DNA of 64,000 nucleotides, from positions 29,387,337-29,451,336 of the forward strand of contig CM060069.1 in NCBI GenBank assembly GCA_030533445.1, read 5' to 3'. Below the pieces are notes generated by a model that saw nothing but the letters and a program-made list of their open reading frames with translations, did no database searches and was not told the origin of the DNA. A program made the translations under genes and the position numbers. Below, piece after piece: positions 23,901-35,580 of this stretch (within the stretch, counting starts at the first letter, position 1; the number at the start of each line of letters is the position of its first letter). The DNA comes from Cyprinodon diabolis. Lineage: Eukaryota > Chordata > Actinopteri > Cyprinodontiformes > Cyprinodontidae.

Positions 23901-26900
23901 GTGTCGTTTACTATGTTTATTAGTTATAAAACTCTTTAAAGACTGGGGATGTCTCAAACTACTTTATCTTTTCCGAGATACTGACATCGCAGCTTTGAGA
24001 ATTGACTGATCCCGATATCTCAGCATTAATCAGACATGCTTTTATTACTTATTTTGTATTGTAGCATGTTAGAAAAGGCTTGAGCAAGTGCAGGGTTTAT
24101 ACAGGAATGAGTAAGTCTAATAATGCTCTTAAATGCTCTTCGAAATAATTATAATGCCATAAACAAGTCCCCATATATATATATATAAAAACACAGTGAA
24201 ATCCTTCTTCATCTTTACCGTCGACAGGCTGCAGCCATGTCCAAAATTCCTTGTTAAAAAGCATTAAAAGTAATTAAAGAGCATTGAATGAATTTTAAAT
24301 CCTTGTTTTCCAGCCATTTTTGTTGAAATTTGCATTTTGCTGCCTCGTGCGTCTTTTCTGAACACACGGCTTTATGATAAAATCAGAAGCAGTTCTGCGC
24401 AAATACATTGCAATATAATACATCTGATGAAATTGTTTTTATAATCGTATTTTTTTCTTTAAATAAAGCATTTCAAATGCCACAATAATCACATTTAATT
24501 ATTTTTAAAGGCAATAAAGGCCTTGATTTAAAAAGTAATAATTTACTGATTTTTAATGACCTGCAGAAACCCTGAAGTGATACTTACTAAAACAGCCAAC
24601 AATAGTCAGGAACTTCAAACAGAAGCAAAGAGTTTCTATAAGCATGACCATATCAGAGGTTTTAAATGCAGGCTGATATAATCCCGTATTAGATTCTTGG
24701 CTAATATCAGACTGATATCCAGTATTCATATCGGATCGGCAGATCCCGATTAAAGACACTAAAAAACTATATACATGAAAATAAGACAAAATCTTTCCAA
24801 TGTACTAAAGTTGGCCTGATGGTATCAGGGCATTAAGGCTGAGATATAGCAGGTGAGCACACAGAAACACTGTAGTGATAAATAACCCCCCTCAAAGGGT
24901 CTATTAGGGTGGCATGATACCAGAAAATCTTATATCAAGTGCAATAAAAGCCTATTATCCCATCTGTGCTTCCTGCACTCTGTGATCTTTTGCTTTTCTC
25001 AGCAACGTCGTTTGCGCCTAATGTAACATCTGCAGCTATTAGACTCTAACTAGCAACATTAGCCACCAGTCTCTGCTCTCCAACACTCCTTTGTGATATG
25101 AATACAGCACACAGCTGATAAATCACTGATAACATGCGCAGCTCCAGCCTCCATAAACACTTTGAGCTCTTATTTTGGCAAGCTATTTCTATGCGGCTTC
25201 AGAAATGAAGTGCTTTGCTGCACAATCCAACTGTCACCATGTGGCCCTGGCGTTTGGATGGATTATTGCTATTCTAAACTTTTTCACTGTAATGCAGTAT
25301 AAAAGCCAATATTCTGCATATAATGCACTTAAAAATCAGCTCTGATGACTTTAAAATGAACCTGAGCTGCAGGAATTTACCTCGTACTTGTGAAGTTAAA
25401 CAAACTTTTCTTCTTTTCCGACACGTTTCGGTCTCATATAAACAGTGCAGAGGTCAGGACCTTGGAGAGGCCTCCCCATATGCATCATGGAAGCACTTCT
25501 TGACGTATGTTTGGAAGTCACCAGCATAGAGGTGTCAGATTTGAAGCACAGTTATTTTTCTGTACTTTCTCTCTCTGCCTGCAGTGAGAAACATCAGCGT
25601 TTCCCTAACCTTCAGTTAAACCCAGATATGTGACTGAAGGGCTCTAAGGTTCTGGTTTAGTTAAAGCCAAGATAACCTTTGGTGAAGAAAGGCACAGTTC
25701 ATCCCATTTTGTTTTATGTCACAATCCACACTTTATCTCTGAGGTTTTGGACAAATTATCTTTCATCTTTTTTTTTTTATTTAAACTCTTTGGCATCAAA
25801 ACTTTGGTCAGAAAAATAGCTATTAAAAATGAGAAAACCCTAAAATCAAGTGATTGCATTCATTTTCTCCATAAATTCTTGAGTACCTGGCACATATCAT
25901 CACTCATCCTCCACCATACTAATCTGTTGAAATAAGGCGTCTTTCCACATATTCATCCTTTGTTTTGAGACTGTTGCTGAGGCAGAATCGAAATGTCATC
26001 TCACCAAAATATATTTCAGCCTCCCACCTGTATTAATTTAAACCTTTCTTCACACTCAGTTTTGTGTTGGACTGTTCTGATACCCTTTCATATTATCCAT
26101 GATCGCTAAGAGAAGGCTGAAACATTTCAGCAGTTTCATGTCCTATAGTTTATGAAGCATTATGGATGTTAGTAAATCAGATTCAAGTATTTTTATCCAT
26201 TTAAAGGGAATAATAAACCAGGCCTAGGCATTTATTTTAAACATTTGATTTACTTTGTTTATTGCAAATAATCAAGCTGAGTATCAAAGAAAATATCACT
26301 CAAAAATAAACAATAAAATGTCTTTCCTTACCATAGCTTTTGATAGTTTGCATTGAATACCCGATAATTGTGGAATCCTTGATCTATCTTGTCGAAAAAT
26401 TTCAATGGGGAAATTTATTTTGAAAAAATTCTGGGCTGAACAGGTGAAAACTCCTCATCTGAGGCTAAAAAAAAAAATTGGTACCGTCTTCTCCCTTCAT
26501 GGACGAACATGGTCAGGGGGTTCTTGCTCTGTCTCTCTATCGATCGATTGGGGGCCCTGCACTGGATAAAGTTATGTTTTTGTTCCAGTAGCTAAGCGTC
26601 TAAACCAGGGGTCTGCAACCTGCGGCTCCGGAGCCACATGTGGCTCCTTGGACCCCTATAATGGTTCTGAATGGTGGCTAAAGATGATATAAATAATTAA
26701 CTTAAGTACTATAATAACAAATATCAGTCTTAGAAGCTTTGTTGGTTTTTATAAAGAATATATTAGTTTAATTTTCACAACAGAATGACTTTTAAAAGCA
26801 CCAGAAGTATGTTTTAAGAGCTTTATTCTTTTAATTAGCTTGGAAATTATGTGTTTTTATTATCTTTTTTTTATAAACACAAACTAGCAGAAAATCTATG

Positions 26901-29900
26901 TTTCATCTTTACTCATTGTTTTATGTCTTTATTATCTTAAAAGCTTAAAAAACGAATAACCTCTTGATTCTTAAAGATGGAAACAGATTTCTTATAGCAG
27001 ATATTTCACAAAAATTATTGGTTATTTTATTAAAAAGTCATGCAATATTTTGTAGCTCTAAATGACTTCTAATTTGTATATAAAAGGTTGCAGACCACTG
27101 GTCTAAACCCTGCAACGCAGCAACAACCCATGGGTTTAATCTTTATGCTGATGGCTGCAGATATAAAACATGTGCAGAAATATTTTACCTGCAGGTGAAA
27201 ATGCTTGTTTTAATTTCTGAAATGCTGCCCTTGAGCAAATAGTAAATTTTTACTAACATACATCAGCAAAAAGTACTCCACTGTGCCTTTATTTTGAAAG
27301 CTCTCTTATCCTCTACAAATACATCTGTGTGGCATTAAAGAAGAAAACAGCTGCTCTAAATAAACATACAGCTCTGTTCCATATCTGTTATAAGCTGTTT
27401 TATTTTTTTTAAAAAGCATCCTTACTAGGACTGAAACAATTAATCAGATTAATGGTGATTATTTGACTATTGAAATGATAATAACTGATAGAACAAGCCA
27501 CTTAGAACAGTAATTATATTAAAATTGTAAAAACAATGTATTAACATTTTGCATTTAAGAAAAAAAAAAAAACATTTTCGTCTGTCAATATGCTCTATTT
27601 AGAACTCGTCAAGTGGAAAAGGTTTAATATCGTAAAAAATCTTCTTTAAGGAACCTTCGGATGTCCGATTATTAATCGATAAAATAATCAACACATTAAT
27701 CGATATGCAAAATAATCATTTATAGTTGCAACCCTAATCCTGACAAACATTTACTTCTATGGTGATGCACTATTTACACTCAGTTATGTTTGCAGTGCCG
27801 TTTCTCCTTTTCATATTCAGGGTCTGACTGGTCAAAACGCGCTGGTGAACAACTTTTAATGCAGTTTTATGATATGATATCAGTAGATCCCATGGGAACA
27901 TTTAAAGCAGGAAAACAAAACCTTCAAAGCGTCGGTGTCAAACTGCGTGATGCTTCAGAAAAAAAAGCATCAGCTGGATTTTAAGAGTAAAGCAGGTCGG
28001 ATCTGAGCTGCGTTGCCAAGCCGTTAAAACCTTTAAAAGTCGGCAATACGATTTTGAACTGAATTCTGTATCAAAAAGGAAGTCAGGTTAAGGTTCCAAT
28101 GCAGGCCGGGTGTGACGCAGCTTTTACCTCCAGTCAGCAGGAGAGCCGCTGCTTTTTCTCAGGCTGCTGATGTAACAGCAACGGAAAAGGAGCTGCAGAA
28201 ACCAAAGCAACGCTGTAATAAACACACAGATTATTGCCTGGAAGCCATAAGAAGGGATGAAGGCCAACAACGCCGCCTCTAATCTGTTTGTCACATTTAA
28301 AAGTGCTGCCAAACCCAAAGTCCTGAATCAGCAACACGTGGAATTTAGATTTCAGATTTTCACATCGCCTCAGGAAGTCATCTGCTTTCTACTTTTCGAT
28401 TTGTAGGCCAGACCACATTTATAATGAAAAAAATAAATAAATAAAAGGAGGGTTCAGCAAAGAGTAGATTATAAATGGAGCGTTTAGGCTCTTTGATCGG
28501 ACCTATGAAAAATATAAATCATAGCTGCCTTTCAGTAAATGATTAACTAAGGGAAATATTTACAGGCAGCCTGTGGGAAAATAACTTCTTAGTAAGTTAG
28601 TGTTAGAACACACTTTGTTTATTCTTCTCCGCTGCAGCTCAGAGGGATGATCTACTCCATACAAATTCCATAGGCATCATAATTTAAACACACAAGTTCA
28701 CAGTCATGAGATCATGGAGAACAAAGTTCAATCCAGTCATGAGATTCTAGCAGCAATCAGTTTTTTTCATCGTCCTTAAAAAGATAAGAAGAGAATCTGA
28801 TTCTATAAAAAAAAAAAAACAGGTTAAACAGGACCTGAGCAAAATAAACAAACCTTAGTGGAGACTCTATAGGTGATGTAGGTCTCCATGGTGGAGACGT
28901 GTTTCTTTGGGTCGTCGACGGTGACAAAGAGGTCGCGGGCTTCTGTGGAGTCGTACGGGTCCTGATCGTCTGCCTCCAGCTCGTCGTCCAGCTGCAGCCT
29001 GCTGAGCAGCACTGACGCAGAGGAGGGACTGGAGATCTCCACGGGCGCACCGTTGGTCAGGCCAGGCTCCTGCTGGGAAACAAAAAAGAAAATAAAACAG
29101 ACCAGAGCAATGATTTGATGATGGTGCCGTGGCAGAAAGAGCTACAGATAGATTGATTGTGATGCTGACGAAGCTGTTCTTCATCGTCAATGGAGCGCTT
29201 GTTGAGACTGCGTGGAAACGCTGCATCTCCAGGATCAGCTTTCTGTTTGGGGGTGGAAAAAAAAAAAACAAAAAAAAAACTGGAACTATTCAAAGCTGCT
29301 TTTTTTACCAGTTTGGGAGAATTAAACACATCAGAGAAAGAGATATACCGTCATACAACTGCAACTAAACTGCTTTTAATTCTCCTGAGTTTTAAAGGCA
29401 ATAAATAAAGAGGAAAAATAACAATGCTGCACCTTATAGGAGACTGAGAAAAGCTCTAAAACCCTCCAGACACCGCTGATAACTCAGATGGAGAATTTTT
29501 ACCCCCAGAGGAAATACGAAGTATGCAAAAAAGAATAAAAAATTATATTTTGTTATATAGGATAGGTGTGCAACGTGTCAAATTCGGTCAGCGGGAAGAG
29601 GCAAGCTGCTCCTCCGTCCTCCTTTCCTCAATCCACTTCACAAACACACAAAGAGCTTCCTTAGAAAACAGGCGCTGACAGCAGCAAACCTTCCACTGCT
29701 GCTGACCTGCTCTGGTAAACAAACACCGCTCAGATAATCACGCTGCGTCAGGACGTTACTGTGAATGAACAACCAGCTAATAAACGGTCAGCCATATGCA
29801 GGAAACAGCACCAGGAGCCGTTTCTACTATCAAACAATCAGATCGGTTTCTGTTGCTTTTAGAAAGAGAAGAAGTAACAAAATCTACTAGAGATGACCTT

Positions 29901-32052
29901 GAAATTTCCTTTTTTTTTTATTACAACAGCTTTAATAAGACTGTAAACAGACCCCATGAGGAAAACCTTCCCCTGTGACCACAGCGCAGTCTTCTGCTGC
30001 TTCTCTGCTAGGATCATCCTACATGAGCGTCAACATTTTTACTCTTAACTCTGTGCCTGCTCGAGGACAGCCTCTCAAAAGCATGATGCTGCCACCGCCA
30101 TGTTTCACTGTAATACATTCAGTTGTAGGCAAGCCAGAGCATCTTGTTCCACCTGTTCACGATTCTCCTGCAAATTCGATTCTCTCAGCTGATGTGTAGA
30201 TCTCTGCAGCTCCTCCAGAGTTCCTCTCTGATTGGCAGGCATGCAGATTATGGATTGAAAAGTGCTATATAAGTTTAAAGTTTACAAGGTTAATAACAAC
30301 TGAGACGTTCAAAGAAGCAGATGGATTCATGCAGGTTAACATACACTCAAAGAAAAGGGATCTAAAAGCACATGGATGCCACACCTTTCAGATTTTTAGC
30401 TGATAAACATTTGGAAATCCATTTACTGTATCATTCTCATTTCACTGTAAAGCATGTATTTATACTGGCGTTTGCAGTTAAGCAGATTACACTGACCTCC
30501 CTTTCCTGTCTTCAACAGGAAGGGGTAAAAAAAAAGCAACACCACACAGCATGTAACCATGACAAGCAGGTTTCAGCATTAACTGCTGGTTAGAAATAGT
30601 TGTTGCTCCGTGATGAATAAAAAGCTTCGCTCCATCGATGTTTACACAGCCCTCAGAGGTTGCTGAGGATGCCACATCCCCCCCAGCCCCTTCTATACCT
30701 ACTCTGTTGTTTTTCTAGACTAAAGTTAGTTAAGAAGAAGTCAGTTTTGTGCAACAAATGGTGAAAATGATCTGACTTAATGAGGTGCAAATGCAGGGAC
30801 ACATGAATCAATCATATACCTGTTTGTGCCTGTTTCCTCATTTGTGGATTTTTCCAAACAAAAATCAATAAAAATCTGAAAAGAAAAAACGGATAAAGAA
30901 GATCAAACAGCTATGATGCAGAGTTCTGCTGTATTGTGCTGTCTGTGAAGGCCAAAACCTGTCACTTTGGAGCACGGTGGTGGCAGCATCATGGGGTTAA
31001 GAAGCTGCTTAACTAGTTTCTGCAGGGACAGAGGATCTGGTTCATGGGTCGATGAGGAGATGGATAGAGGGGATTATATGTGCAGAAAATGAACGGAAGG
31101 TGTAGAAGTAAGATTTCACTTTTAAAGCAGGCAAATGGTTTGCGGGTCAGAGAATAATGCATCTATTGAAAGCCGGTGGTGTTCTTCTAGACTGAAGATA
31201 ATTAAGACGAAGTCAGTTTCGTGCACCAAATGGTGCAAATAATCTGAATTAATGAGGTGGAAAGGCAGGAACACATGAATCGATCATATACGTGTTTAAG
31301 TTCCTCATTTGTGGATTTTTCCAAAACAAAAATCAATAAAATCTGAAAAGAAAAACTTTTAAGCAGAGTTGTGCTGTATATTGTATTGTGCTCTCTGTGA
31401 AGGCGAAAAACCTGCCACTTTGGAGCATGGTGGTGGCAGCATCATGGGGGGAAGATGCTGCTTTTTTTCTGCAGGGACAGAGAAGCTGGTTCATGGGTGG
31501 ATGAGGAGATGGATAGAGGGGATTATAGAAGTAGAAGTAAGGCCAAGATTTCACTTTTAAAGCAGCTGTTATTGAAAGGGCTCCTTTAAATCAGAGGTAA
31601 AGTGAAACTGATGACCAATCTGAGAGCAGCAGCTGTTATTGTTGTGATATTACTTCTGTTTTTTTAAATCTCATAAAACTCCAAATAAAATATTGAGGGA
31701 ATGTTTTTTGTTTGAACTAGATTAAATTAAAATCAACTTAATGTTTAACTGTCGGTTGTATAATATTGTTTTTGTTTTCTTTTCTTATTTGTGAAATTAA
31801 GAGCCGAACGTGAATTAATTTAGTTTCCAGGATCCTGGAAACAGTGAACAGAGAATCTTCCTCTGATCAGTGAATATTTCTCTCTTCTTCTTGTGTTTTC
31901 CTCCAGCTCATTCTCACCTTTTCCTGATCTGCGCCCGCGGTGACATCTGGCCCCGGGGACATCGGCTCCTCGGCGGCGGACAGCGGGTGGAGGATCTCCG
32001 TGATGAGCTTCTGCCCCGAGCTGGCCAGGCCTCTCGGAACACCGACACTCAT
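14904..32052 (-). CDS. snx30: sorting nexin 30 (PX-BAR), complete
   Basis: Nine coding exons on the minus strand join in frame with GT-AG borders: 32052-31918, 29072-28854, 23830-23720, 23632-23474, 21815-21626, 20962-20763, 20027-19938, 19738-19586 and 14981-14904. They give 444 residues plus stop; human SNX30 is about 437. Residues 1-90 are a poorly conserved, acidic N-terminus. The PX domain lies at about 95-200 and has the phosphoinositide-binding [11 protein letters not shown] motif at 132-142 and a proline-rich PPLPEKF loop across the exon 3/4 junction. The BAR region runs from about 215 to the end and includes [23 protein letters not shown] and [15 protein letters not shown]30 is known to pair with SNX4 on tubular endosomes and to aid recycling and autophagy. 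The first exon is GC-rich, and its ATG at 32052 opens the only frame that splices on. The donor after exon 2 is the weak GTTTGT. The last intron (14982-19585) is stuffed with transposons. Confidence 0.95.
15461..15865. mobile_element. TA-flanked element, 405 bp, pogo-like ends (non-autonomous)
   Basis: Ends CAGTAATTTTCGGACTATTA and the inverted TAATCCGAAAATTACGG are flanked by TA (15459-15460, 15866-15867). Extra copies of the AAGCCGCA motif occur inside. Terminal bases resemble those of the pogo-type element just to its right, so it may be a deletion relative. No coding capacity. Confidence 0.75.
15891..17438 (-). mobile_element. TA-flanked pogo-type element, 1548 bp
   Basis: Left end CCATATTTTCACGACCATAA and right end (inverted) CCGTATTTTATCGACTATAA lie between TA dinucleotides (15889-15890, 17439-17440). 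A piece of transposase remains on the minus strand (16607-16927). Inside, two blocks are duplicated in direct order: 15990-16065 resembles 16540-16615, and 16198-16275 resembles 16449-16525. The 17120-17350 stretch is unusually GC-rich. Confidence 0.8.
16607..16927 (-). pseudogene. pogo-type transposase, C-terminal remnant
   Basis: About 106 codons remain. [40 protein letters not shown] and a final acidic DSDSEEWE...[12 protein letters not shown] tail match the end of pogo/Jerky-family (DDE_1) transposases common in fish. The catalytic core is missing, so the copy cannot move itself. Confidence 0.75.
17988..18847 (+). pseudogene. Penelope-like fragment with 10-bp target duplication
   Basis: The exact 10-bp repeat CTATTTGATA flanks it (17978-17987 and 18848-18857). 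Near its start, [12 protein letters not shown] and, one frame shifted, [13 protein letters not shown] recall the GIY-YIG endonuclease of Penelope elements (LY-M-G in place of LYIG). [17 protein letters not shown] at 18240-18295 matches the copy at 7490. Several frameshifts and stops make it dead. A 14-bp perfect hairpin (18432-18445 against 18453-18466, 7-base loop) lies in its 3' noncoding part. Confidence 0.8.
18885..19080 (-). pseudogene. non-LTR reverse transcriptase remnant
   Basis: On the minus strand [18 protein letters not shown] is followed about 30 residues later, in another frame, by [12 protein letters not shown]. These are the two catalytic boxes of a LINE reverse transcriptase, in the right order, with a frameshift between them. 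It belongs to the LINE-like repeat of 15362-19085. Confidence 0.75.
21816..23473. other. snx30 intron 4, no element recognised
   Basis: AT-rich. One 13-bp perfect inverted repeat (23260-23272 against 23286-23298, 13-base loop) stands out. I see no transposon ends or extra exon. Confidence 0.5.
23831..26597. other. snx30 intron 2, right-hand part, no element resolved
   Basis: AT-rich sequence with a GATATC-rich stretch (24640-24760) that may be decayed hAT sequence, and a short TATA run at 24174-24187. No exon and no intact ends were found. Confidence 0.4.
26606..27100. mobile_element. hAT element, 495 bp, non-autonomous
   Basis: Ends CAGGGGTCTGCAACC and the inverted GGTTGCAGACCACTG are flanked by an exact 8-bp duplication GTCTAAAC (26598-26605, 27101-27108). 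The left end continues GCGGCTCCGGAGCCACATGT, typical of this widespread fish family. No transposase. Confidence 0.9.
27426..27736. mobile_element. short hAT element, 311 bp
   Basis: Ends TAGGACTGAAACAATTAATC and the inverted copy finishing GTTGCAACCCTA are flanked by ATCCTTAC and ATCCTGAC (27418-27425, 27737-27744), an 8-bp duplication with one change. Subterminal ATTAATCGATA repeats occur. No coding capacity. Confidence 0.8.
29073..30700. other. snx30 intron 1, left part, no gene seen
   Basis: Contains an A-rich run (29258-29280). A stretch near 30060-30190 (AAAGCATGATGCTGCCACCG) resembles an abundant fish repeat, possibly Tc1-derived. No exon was found. Confidence 0.35.
30707..31567. repeat. 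tandem duplication of about 470 bp in snx30 intron 1
   Basis: 30707-31132 and 31179-31567 are diverged direct copies with an offset of about 472 bases. Shared landmarks are TCTAGACT, TTCCTCATTTGTGGATTTTT, GGTGGTGGCAGCATCATGGG and GATGGATAGAGGGGATTATA. No coding frame survives in both. Confidence 0.8.
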
Positions 32053-32536
32053 CCCTGCGGAGGGCGGGAAGACGCGGCCGCTTATCGGTGGAAAGGACTG
32101 TCCGGTGGGAGAGCGGCTGGACGGACAGGTGAGGGCCCTCTCTGCTAGGCTCCTCTTCGGATGAGACGTTAACAACAACCGCTAGTTGATCACAACAGTC
32201 AGCTGACCTGTACTGCTCAGCTCCGGATGTTCATCTACGGCAACCCGGAAGTACACATCAACAGCCGACAACCCAAAGATCGTCTAGTAGGAAGATGTGT
32301 CAACTGGTTCTACTACCAGACCAGTTAGCTAACAATAAATAGCCATGAGCTAATGATTGCCCAATATAAAACATTTAAAACGTTAAGCGATGTGAAGTAG
32401 ATATCATGGGGAGGAAATATTCATATGAATAAGGTCGTGTTAACTCCTTAATATCCAGTGTCATGAAACAATCAGTCTCCATTATTTTTTAAATAACATC
32501 TACATTTATTTTAAATAATAGAGAATTATAGCTCAC

Positions 32537-32620
32537 AATAAATATAGATATATCTATAGATATATAGATATATCTATATCGATATATATATATAGATATA
32601 TACATATGCACACACATATG

Positions 32621-32719
<99 letters not shown>

Positions 32720-32757
32720 ATATAGATATATAGATATAGATGCACTGTATATATTGT
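32537..32757. repeat. TA/GATA microsatellite
   Basis: Interleaved TATAGA and TA units with a long pure TA core (about 32650-32714). Confidence 0.95.
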
Positions 32758-32785
32758 ATATACCCCATACACATGAACCAATGTG

Positions 32786-32851
32786 ACCAGTGAATTTCTC
32801 CACTGTGAGATCAATAAAATCTATCTTCTCTTATCTTATTTTATCTTATCA
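32786..32851 (-). repeat. dispersed retroelement tail, inverted copy
   Basis: TTTCTCCACTGTGAGATCAA followed by CTTATCTTATTTTATCTTATC is the complement of the repeat at 8004-8046. It abuts the microsatellite, which may have grown from the element's own simple tail. Confidence 0.55.
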
Positions 32852-33279
32852 AAGGGGGTGAAGAGCTGTGGGACACAAGTAAAGAAAAGAAAAGGGGAAG
32901 GAGGGCAAAATTAAAAAAAGAAAACAGGAAGGAAGACAGAGCAGAAAAGTAGCAAGGCTGCAAGTAAACTAGAGGAAATCAAATAGAGGTACTAAATGTA
33001 CTTAATGAGGTAGTAAATCCCTTTAATTTCTATGTATGGTGACTAAGAATGGATCAATAAGAATGAATAACCACCACATTTTTTTCCCCTTTAAAATAGT
33101 TATAAAAAATCAATTAGAAAATAATCATGATTCTATTTGTTTTTTCTTTTTTCTATAATAAAATTTGTAATTTTGGATAACTGTACGTTGTTTGCTCTGT
33201 GAGACATGTGTTTTCCTTTGCTGTACTTTCTATTCCAACTTTTTGAGAACAACAATCGACAAAGACGTGTTTCAGCTCT

Positions 33280-33490
33280 GAGAATGTTGCAAGTAGCCGG
33301 TTTGAATCCCACTGTCTCCACCCTAAGCAAGACCCTTAACCCCTGCAGAGGTAAACTTCCATTTACCTGTCATGCAAACAGGGAGCCTTGGGCAAGGTCC
33401 CTCCTTTGGGGGGTGGCAGCCTAGTGGTTAGGGCATTGCACTTCGAAACTTGAGTTCAAGCTGGACTACCACTCTGGTTCTGGAACTTTA
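33280..33490 (+). repeat. tRNA-derived SINE fragments
   Basis: 33288-33345 has GGTTTGAATCC (B-box-like) and GCAAGACCCTTAACCCCTG. 33413-33470 has GTGGCAGCCTAGTGGTTAGG (A-box-like) and GAGTTCAAGCT. The same blocks occur in order in the copy at 34018-34600. Confidence 0.6.
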
Positions 33491-33497
33491 TTTTTTC

Positions 33498-33990
33498 TTG
33501 GAAGTCATATTAACAAATTAAAAAGGTTTGAATACCATGTTTGAATATTTTCATATATTTAAAATGAAATCATGCTGTAATTATTCCACCTTATGTTTTG
33601 TTTTTTGCTTTGTTAAAAATTCTACAACTTAATGTTTCCTTTTTTTTCTTCACATTAAACCTTAGAAAGTATTTTACGACGGAGTATAGGGCCACATTGA
33701 GGGTCTTCAACCGGTGTGTAAAGTCGAAATATAGTGTTGAGAATAAATTTGAGCTGTCATTAATAAAAAAAGAAAAAATGGATAAAGATGGATAAAATCA
33801 ATAATGACGTCAGCAGACTTGAATAAAAACAGACATGGACTCGACAGCATGTTGTTTGGGGACGTTTTAAGCCTATATCCTCTGAAAGGGAGGTTATGAG
33901 GCTGTGACATTTTAGGCACTTTTAATAGTTTATTGTTATATATTCAATATATAAACACAATATTTCAACTTCATTCTGAACATTTTGACT
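33498..33990. repeat. dispersed repeat, paralogue of 40478-40925
   Basis: Shared blocks with 40478-40925 include GAAATCATGCTGTAATTA, ACAACTTAATGTTTCCT, GAGTAT(TA)GGGCCACATTGAGG, GACGTTTTAAGCCTA and ATAAACACAATATTTC. The GGGCCAC motif is also the terminus of the palindromic elements at 45.3-47.6 kb. Class unknown. Confidence 0.65.
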
Positions 33991-34017
33991 TAATTTTTTA
34001 AAATTTTGGCTAATGCC

Positions 34018-34600
34018 TGCTTTGGGGAGTGGCAACCTAATGGCTAGAGTAGGGGTCTTCAACGTTTTCCAGGCCAAGGACCCCGAAACTGATGTTGAGA
34101 TGGAGCGGGGACCCCATATATTGTATGAAATTGTGTTATATCTAACTGGTCCTATAGTCACTTTATTACAGATGGAGTAATAAAACGCTGTCCAGCTTAA
34201 CAGAGCTCCTGTGTGTCGCTGAATGTGTGCATTGATGACAGAAAGACATCTTCTGCCTCCATTTATCTGTTTACTACAGTGTGTTGAATTCATGTTAATG
34301 TGTATTTAAAGACATTTCGATTAGTGGAAAAAAATGCAGAGGGAATATTAAAAAAAGTCTAATCAACCAAAACTTTCATGACCCCCAAGCAGTAGCTCCG
34401 TGGACCCTCTAGGGGTCACGGATCCCCTGTTGAAGACCTCCGGGTCAGTGCATTGCACTTGGAATCGAGGTTCTGAGTTCAAGCCCCACTCCCATAGACT
34501 GCCACTCTGGGTCCTTGAGCAAGACCCTTAACCCCACACTGCTGCCAGGTCGCTGCACAATGGCAGCCCACTGTTCCCCAAGGATATGGGTAAAAAAAAA
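34018..34600 (+). repeat. tRNA-derived SINE split by an hAT-like insertion
   Basis: 34026-34049 (GTGGCAACCTAATGGCTAGAG) and 34442-34595 (CAGTGCATTGCACTTGGAAT, GAGTTCAAGC, GAGCAAGACCCTTAACCCC) are the two halves of one SINE; the piece between is a separate repeat. Confidence 0.65.
34050..34441. mobile_element. hAT-like repeat nested in the SINE
   Basis: GTAGGGGTCTTCAACG at the left and CTGTTGAAGACCTCC at the right are inverted. The interior has CCAAGGACCCC and GGGGTCACGGATCCCC, typical of a short hAT family. I could not define the target duplication. Confidence 0.6.
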
Positions 34601-35580
34601 CATATTTTCTTTTCTTTATAACTTTATTTGGAACAGTAACAATGACAAACTGAAACAATACAGCATAATAAAGCACAACATATAGTCAATCATACCTCCT
34701 AACACTTTCTTAATTTTTATTTTCTTTTCTTTCAAGTTGTGAGGTAAACAGATGTTTAGTTTATGCAATATACTTCAGAAAGAGAAAAAAAATCGAAATC
34801 CAAGGATATTTATAATTACATATGTCGAATATAACAGAATTATAATGAAAGATAAATGAATAAATAAAAAAATACAAAAAATACAAAACCACAAAAAAAA
34901 ATAAAAATAATAAAATAAATAAAATAATAAAAAAAAAGCCAAGTAAGCATTATTCTTTAATTTGTATCGAGGGAGGGCTGAAATAAATTAGAGAGATGAT
35001 ATGACAAACTTATTGCTTTTGGTTTCTGAATTTTGTCCAAGGAAAGATTTAGAAGTTGTTTAAATACAGACCATATAGGAAATGGGTTAAATAAAGAGAG
35101 TTAATTTAGTTGCTTTGTACTTGTCACAATGTAATGACAATAAAACGCTGGAAAGTAACTTTAAATGAAAGCGGAGTGTTTCTATCAGGCCGCTCAGAGA
35201 TTTAAGATGCAGGCCCGTATATCCGGTGTTTATTCCGCGAGAAATATAATCAAAGTGAGACCTCTTTACTTTAGCTCCATCTAAACTACAAACCGGGTTT
35301 AACATAGAAGTTAAATACGGTTGAACGCCATATGTTTCACCACCCAGGCAGCTCTGTAGCTGTTATTCTGATGGGTTTGGTGTTTAATTAACTTTATTGC
35401 GTATTTCCTGTCAGGAAGTTAGCTACTTTATACACAGGCTACACGCTAAGCTACAGAGCGTTCACCGGATTCAATCTTCCGTGTTGCAACATTAGCGGGT
35501 AGGAGTCCGCCTGAAACCATCGATAAACAATCAGTTCTGGTCACTTCTCTCCCAGGTATTGGTTTCTGGCCTTCAAACAC

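Larger units (their letters stand above)
32053..35580. other. head-to-head intergenic region between snx30 and inip
   Basis: The two start codons are 3.5 kb apart. The first 250 bases next to snx30 are GC-richer and probably hold its 5' UTR and promoter. The 35340-35580 stretch probably holds the inip 5' UTR. No TATA box is convincing. The middle is repeats, listed separately. Confidence 0.45.

Noticed and set aside
31867..32178. Longer N-terminal extension of SNX30 from an upstream in-frame ATG at 32178
   Set aside because: Human SNX30 length and the ATG at 32052 fit better; the extension would add 42 basic, Ser/Pro-rich residues without a match. It cannot be excluded from sequence alone.
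32489..32814. Long YIYIYIYI frames
   Set aside because: Translation of the TA microsatellite.
33413..33490. Possible tRNA gene
   Set aside because: A- and B-box-like motifs are present, but no complete cloverleaf forms; it is a fragment of a SINE also seen at 34018.
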